A DNA stretch of 64,000 nucleotides from Heligmosomoides polygyrus polygyrus. Its lineage: Eukaryota > Nematoda > Chromadorea > Rhabditida > Heligmosomidae. Each line of letters opens with the position of its first letter. Position 1 is the stretch's first letter. A program made the translations under genes and the position numbers. Of this stretch, positions 60,603 through 64,000 are shown piece after piece. A model generated the notes under the pieces. It ran no database searches, was not told the DNA's origin, and worked only from the letters and a program-made list of their open reading frames with translations. Where the stretch lies: contig OX377204.1 in NCBI GenBank assembly GCA_947396885.1, forward strand, positions 96,420,728-96,484,727. The letters run 5' to 3'.

Positions 60603-60878
60603 ATGAAAATGGACAGTGTTTTAGTCTCGCTTCGTTCTCTGGTGTTGAATCAATCACTATTTCAAGACGATTACACAGGGCATCCGTGGAGCAGGATTTC
60701 TTCGACATTGGAGAAGCTAGGAAGAGCAGGAGGCTCTTCTCCTACAAAACGGAAGGGTAGTGACATCGCTGATTTATTTGCAATGTTCAACATCAAAATC
60801 AGAGACAGAAGTGGGCTAATTAGCCGGCCAAACCCACCAAATCGGTTGAAAGATAAGGGTTTTCTGCTTTCTTTCTGA
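60603..60878 (+). CDS. Unrecognised ORF, 91 codons
   Basis: It begins MKMDSVLVSLRSLVLNQS and contains SPTKRKGSDIADLFAMFNI. It lies just after a foldback and before PB1-like gene 3. The opposite strand is also open here. There is no family match, splice support or repeat explanation, so it may be chance. Confidence 0.2.
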   Translation: MKMDSVLVSLRSLVLNQSLFQDDYTGHPWSRISSTLEKLGRAGGSSPTKRKGSDIADLFAMFNIKIRDRSGLISRPNPPNRLKDKGFLLSF

Positions 60879-60889
60879 TGTTTACCCAG

Positions 60890-61059
60890 GGGTGATTCAT
60901 CCAACAAACGCTGCGGGTGCGCTGCGGGTGATGACGCAGCCCTTCGAAAAACTCCACACGCGATTGTGCAATATTTCACAAGTCGGTCGATAACTTTCGA
61001 ATCGAGGGGCTACTTAAGCGCCTCTCCGTCGGCCTCGCGCTCACTCCGCCCTCGACACC
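60890..61059 (+). promoter_or_regulatory. Promoter of PB1-like gene 3
   Basis: It has the same blocks as genes 1 and 2, with the GCTGCGGGTGC segment duplicated before TGATGACGCAGC. GATTGTGCAATATTTCACAA, AGTCGGTCGA and CTACTTAAGC follow. The similarity begins at GTGATTCATCCAACAAACG (60891), without the TIR element end seen upstream of genes 1 and 2. Confidence 0.5.
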
Positions 61060-61581
61060 ATGGCCGATGAATCCGCTCCCGAAACCAAGGCCGTCACCTT
61101 TAGAATCAGAAAGACTGGTACCGACTTGCGTCAATTCATCATCACCTACAAGGACAAGGACGACCTGTTCGAAACCTTCAAGAAGAACATGGCTGAGCTC
61201 GGCGTTTCGATGGACAAATTGTTCTGGATAGACCATGAAGGCGAACCGACTCGAATGAACAACGCCGACATCGTTAAGGAGGCTGCTCTGTACCTCGATC
61301 AAAAACTGCACGTCATCGACGATGCCGATGAAGGAGAGTCGTCGCCGTCGCGCTGCGACGAGTCCGGCGATCATCGACGAGGACGCTGCTCGACGGAGCA
61401 CAATCCGGAAGGACACCCTCGTCTAAGTGACCGTTCCGGAGGCCACCGTAGACTCTCAGAACGATCTCCACCCCACCACCACCGTCACCGTCACCACCAC
61501 CAGAATCCCACACCCGCCTGTGTGCCTTGCGCCTGTTCGCTCCGTTGTCCTACGATGGGGACTGGCTGTGGCTGCTACTGA
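61060..61581 (+). CDS. PB1-like protein with His/Cys-rich tail, paralogue 3
   Basis: Intronless, 173 residues. It has a three-residue insertion before the PB1-like region (TGTDLRQFIITYKDKDD) and WIDHEGEPTRMNNADIVKEAA. The tail is HHHRHRHHHQNPTPACVPCA with a shortened CGCY end. Unlike paralogues 1 and 2, the alternative frame over the tail contains a TAA. Its 3' UTR is uninterrupted (TTGTACTGTTTGCATTATTA, AATTTGTGTTCG) with AATAAA near 61850, so this copy shows the ancestral gene end most clearly. Confidence 0.68.
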   Translation: MADESAPETKAVTFRIRKTGTDLRQFIITYKDKDDLFETFKKNMAELGVSMDKLFWIDHEGEPTRMNNADIVKEAALYLDQKLHVIDDADEGESSPSRCDESGDHRRGRCSTEHNPEGHPRLSDRSGGHRRLSERSPPHHHRHRHHHQNPTPACVPCACSLRCPTMGTGCGCY

Positions 61582-61959
61582 GATTTGAGTGGGTCTGTTC
61601 TTACCTTAGTCTCTTAGCCCGGTTTGGACGCAGTTTAAGTTGAATAAGGCGTACTTGCACGAGGTGCTGGTCAGTTCCGTAGAACAAAAACTTCGAATGT
61701 TGTGCTTTTTGCCCCGTCCCACCCCACCTGAGCTGCGCCTACTTTTGCATTTTGGTTCGTGTCACATGTCATATTGTACTGTTTGCATTATTATCATACG
61801 GAGTCATTGTGAATTTGTGTTCGATTAAGCGATACGATATTTCATAGCAATAAATATATTTCTTTGAAAAACGAAGAAATAAGAGCAAACTTAATAAATA
61901 ACTAAAAAATTAATAAGTAAACTAAAAAATAATTGTTCTATATATAAAAGAGTAGGCGT

Positions 61960-62745
61960 GTGTGTATGTGTGTATGTGTGAGTATGTGTATATGTATGTG
62001 TGTATGTGTATATGCGTATGTGTATGTGTATGTTTGTGTATGTGTGTGTATGTGTGGGTGTGTACGTGTGTATGTGTATGTTTGTGTATGTGAGTATGTG
62101 TTGTGTATGTGTGTATGCCTGTATATGTGTATGTGTACGTGTATGTGTGTATGTATTGTGTATGTGTGTATGTGTGAGTATGTGTATATGTATATGTGTA
62201 TGTGTTTATGTGTATATGCGTATGTGTATGTTTGGGTATGTGTGTATGTGTGAGTGTGTATGCGTGTATATGTATGTGTACGTGTGTATGTGTATGTGTG
62301 TATGTATATGTGTGTATGTTTGTGTATGTGTATGCGTATGTGTATGTGTGTATGTCTGTATATGTGTATATGTGTATCTGTATGTATATCTTTGTGTATG
62401 TATATGTGTACGTGTGTATGTGTGTATGCGTTGTGTATGTGTGTTTGTGTATGTGTGGGTGTGTATGTGTGTATATGTATATGTGTCCGTGTGTATGTGT
62501 ATGTGTATGTGTGCATGTATGTGTATGTGTGTATGTATATGTGTGTATGTTTGTGCATGTGTATGCGTATGTGTATGTGTGTATGTGTGGTGTATGTGTG
62601 TATGTCTGTATATGCGTATGTGTGTACGTGTATATGTGTATCTGTATGTGTATCTTTGTGTATGTATATGTGTGTGTATGTGTACGTGTGTATGTGTATG
62701 TGTGTATGTGTGCATGCCTGTGCATGTGTGTGTGTGTGTGTTCGT
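61960..62745 (+). repeat. (TGTATG)n microsatellite, about 780 bp
   Basis: Imperfect TGTATG/TGTGTA alternating purine-pyrimidine repeats run nearly 0.8 kb, followed by a short (CCGT)n run. Very long Cys/Val/Tyr or His/Thr/Tyr frames on both strands are artefacts. Confidence 0.97.
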
Positions 62746-62819
62746 CCGTCCGTCCGTCCATCACAACTGGAGGGAGCACTGAGTACTGGAAACGATTTTG
62801 AACATCGACATCGTGCCTG

Positions 62820-63165
62820 GCGATGCCATAGACGTGCCGAACACGTCGGCAACCATGCATGGCGAGCCGTAGATGTGCCGAACACGTCGGCAACCGTGCC
62901 TGAGCATTTAGATGATCATCGACGGGAGGCGGCGTTCACAGCAGGGAAGGCAACCGATATCGATCGATATAATCGATTTTTGTGGATGGCGTTCAAGCGG
63001 CACGGAACTTCAGCCCTGGGGTAGTCGAGGTCGCTGAACACGAATCTGAAGTCGACCAATCGATATCGATCGATAATATCGATTTTTGTGGATGTCTTTC
63101 AAGCGGCCCGAAACTTCAGCCCTGAGGGTAATCGAGGTCGCTGAACACGAATCTGAGGTTTGTTT
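62820..63165 (+). repeat. Two small tandem duplications
   Basis: GTGCCGAACACGTCGGCAAC repeats once with a period of about 52 bp (62835-62900). A unit of about 105 bp with ATCGATCGATA, ATCGATTTTTGTGGATG and CGCTGAACACGAATCTGA repeats twice (62950-63165). Confidence 0.8.
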
Positions 63166-63835
63166 TTGAGGTATCGATCACCGATATATCAATCGATGTT
63201 GATCAAATTATACATGGATTCGTTCATTTTTTCCTAATTTCTTTCTAACTTGCCGCAATCGACGCAGTTAAGGTGTTCTTCCTACGGAAACCATGACATA
63301 GTTTGCAGCTGAAATGGATGATGAGAAGTTATCACTACGGCGAAGTCGTTCAGAAGCCGTCAGTGCAGCCGACATGCCAGTCTGACGGCTGTACTCTATA
63401 TAGTAAAACCAGTTCTTTATCGCAATGAAAGTATGAAGATCTAAAAGTTGGGAAAAGAAGACGATTGGAGTGTTCTCTTCTCGGGGTATGGGGGCGAATC
63501 CCCTAACCAGTCGTCGGCGGCCGGTAGGCCGCTGATAACAAAATTTTGAGCCCAGATGACGGATATCCGTTCATCCATAGTGTTGACTCGACCCTTGTTC
63601 CTGAAACTAGACTTTCTTCGAATTCACTTCGCTGCTAGTAGTGGCCGTTCAACGATAAAGGAACAACTACCAACATAAAGATTTATTAAGTTAGGACTAT
63701 TAAGTTACTATTTTTTAAGTTATTTACCGTTTAAGTTTTTATTTGTTCAGTTATTAATTTATTATTTGTTAGTTTAGTTATTAATTTTTTTAGTTATTGT
63801 GCAAAAATTGCCGAATAACGGAACAACGGGTAGCG
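63166..63835. other. No gene seen; inverted piece of the PB1-gene 3' flank
   Basis: 63565-63670 inverts the end of the duplicated PB1-gene unit (GTTGACTCGACCCTTGTTCC, CGATAAAGGAACAACTACC). The rest is AT-rich without exons. Confidence 0.5.
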
Positions 63836-64000
63836 GGATCTACACTAGTCGGGGGGGGGGGGGGAGGGTACATAACTTAAAATTATGAAACACTTGGCAT
63901 TCACAGAGCGGCTTCTAGCGAACAAAATAGGGCCCACGCTACAAAATTCACAAAAAATCCAACGAAAACAAAATTTTTACCACGGTTGTAAAGCTATCCG
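63836..64000. mobile_element. GGATCTA..TAGTC TIR element, copy 3, cut by window end
   Basis: GGATCTACACTAGTCGGGGG, GGGTACATAACTTAAAATTATG, GCGGCTTCTAGCGAACAAAA and CCACGGTTGTAAAG match the left parts of the copies at 36885 and 38115. Confidence 0.65.

Noticed and set aside
61922..63024. Very long frames (up to 323 codons) on both strands
   Set aside because: They are translations of the (TGTATG)n microsatellite, giving only His/Thr/Tyr or Cys/Val/Met/Tyr strings.

Overview
The window looks like a repeat-rich stretch of a nematode nuclear genome, most likely clade V and plausibly a strongylid or hookworm-like worm (inference). The evidence is: a Mediator subunit 6 gene with nematode-style splicing (GT-AG, short TTTCAG acceptors, a trans-splice-like acceptor 2 bases before the ATG), AATAAA poly(A) signals, RTE-type LINEs, Tc1/mariner elements, tRNA-headed SINEs and many hairpin MITEs. 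There are no bacterial operons, rRNA or CRISPR arrays. Most long open frames are accidental or repeat-derived. Host genes appear only when exons are joined by phase.

Genes, left to right. (1) A plus-strand coiled-coil protein gene, 3' part only, exons 1592-13456. (2) A convergent minus-strand two-finger C2H2 gene, exons 21448-14109. (3) A possible 53-aa plus-strand gene at 27967-28183. (4) A three-exon 128-aa gene at 28224-29821. (5) mdt-6/MED6 at 30164-39560, six exons giving 247 aa. Genes (4) and (5), perhaps with (3), are spaced like a trans-spliced operon. (6) Three intronless plus-strand paralogues (46826, 52803, 61060) encoding PB1-like proteins with His- and Cys-rich tails, each with the same short promoter; they sit in a duplicated unit that includes the 3' UTR.

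Mobile DNA dominates the rest. A nearly intact RTE element (5263-8393, 19-bp target duplication) sits inside the coiled-coil gene. A mariner is nested in the left end of a D37D Tc1-like element (21731-24296). Truncated copies of a second LINE family are scattered through the window. Three SINEs have clean target duplications. PIF/Harbinger-like hairpin MITEs with TTA/TAA flanks are chained or nested in places. The most distinctive structures are long foldbacks whose two arms each carry a tRNA-like A-box/B-box module; several lie in the mdt-6 introns. A 173-bp satellite abuts a LINE fragment, and a 131-bp array lies inside a MITE.

Limits: everything here comes from reading the sequence. Exon joins rest on splice signals and phase, and repeat edges are approximate unless a target duplication is given.
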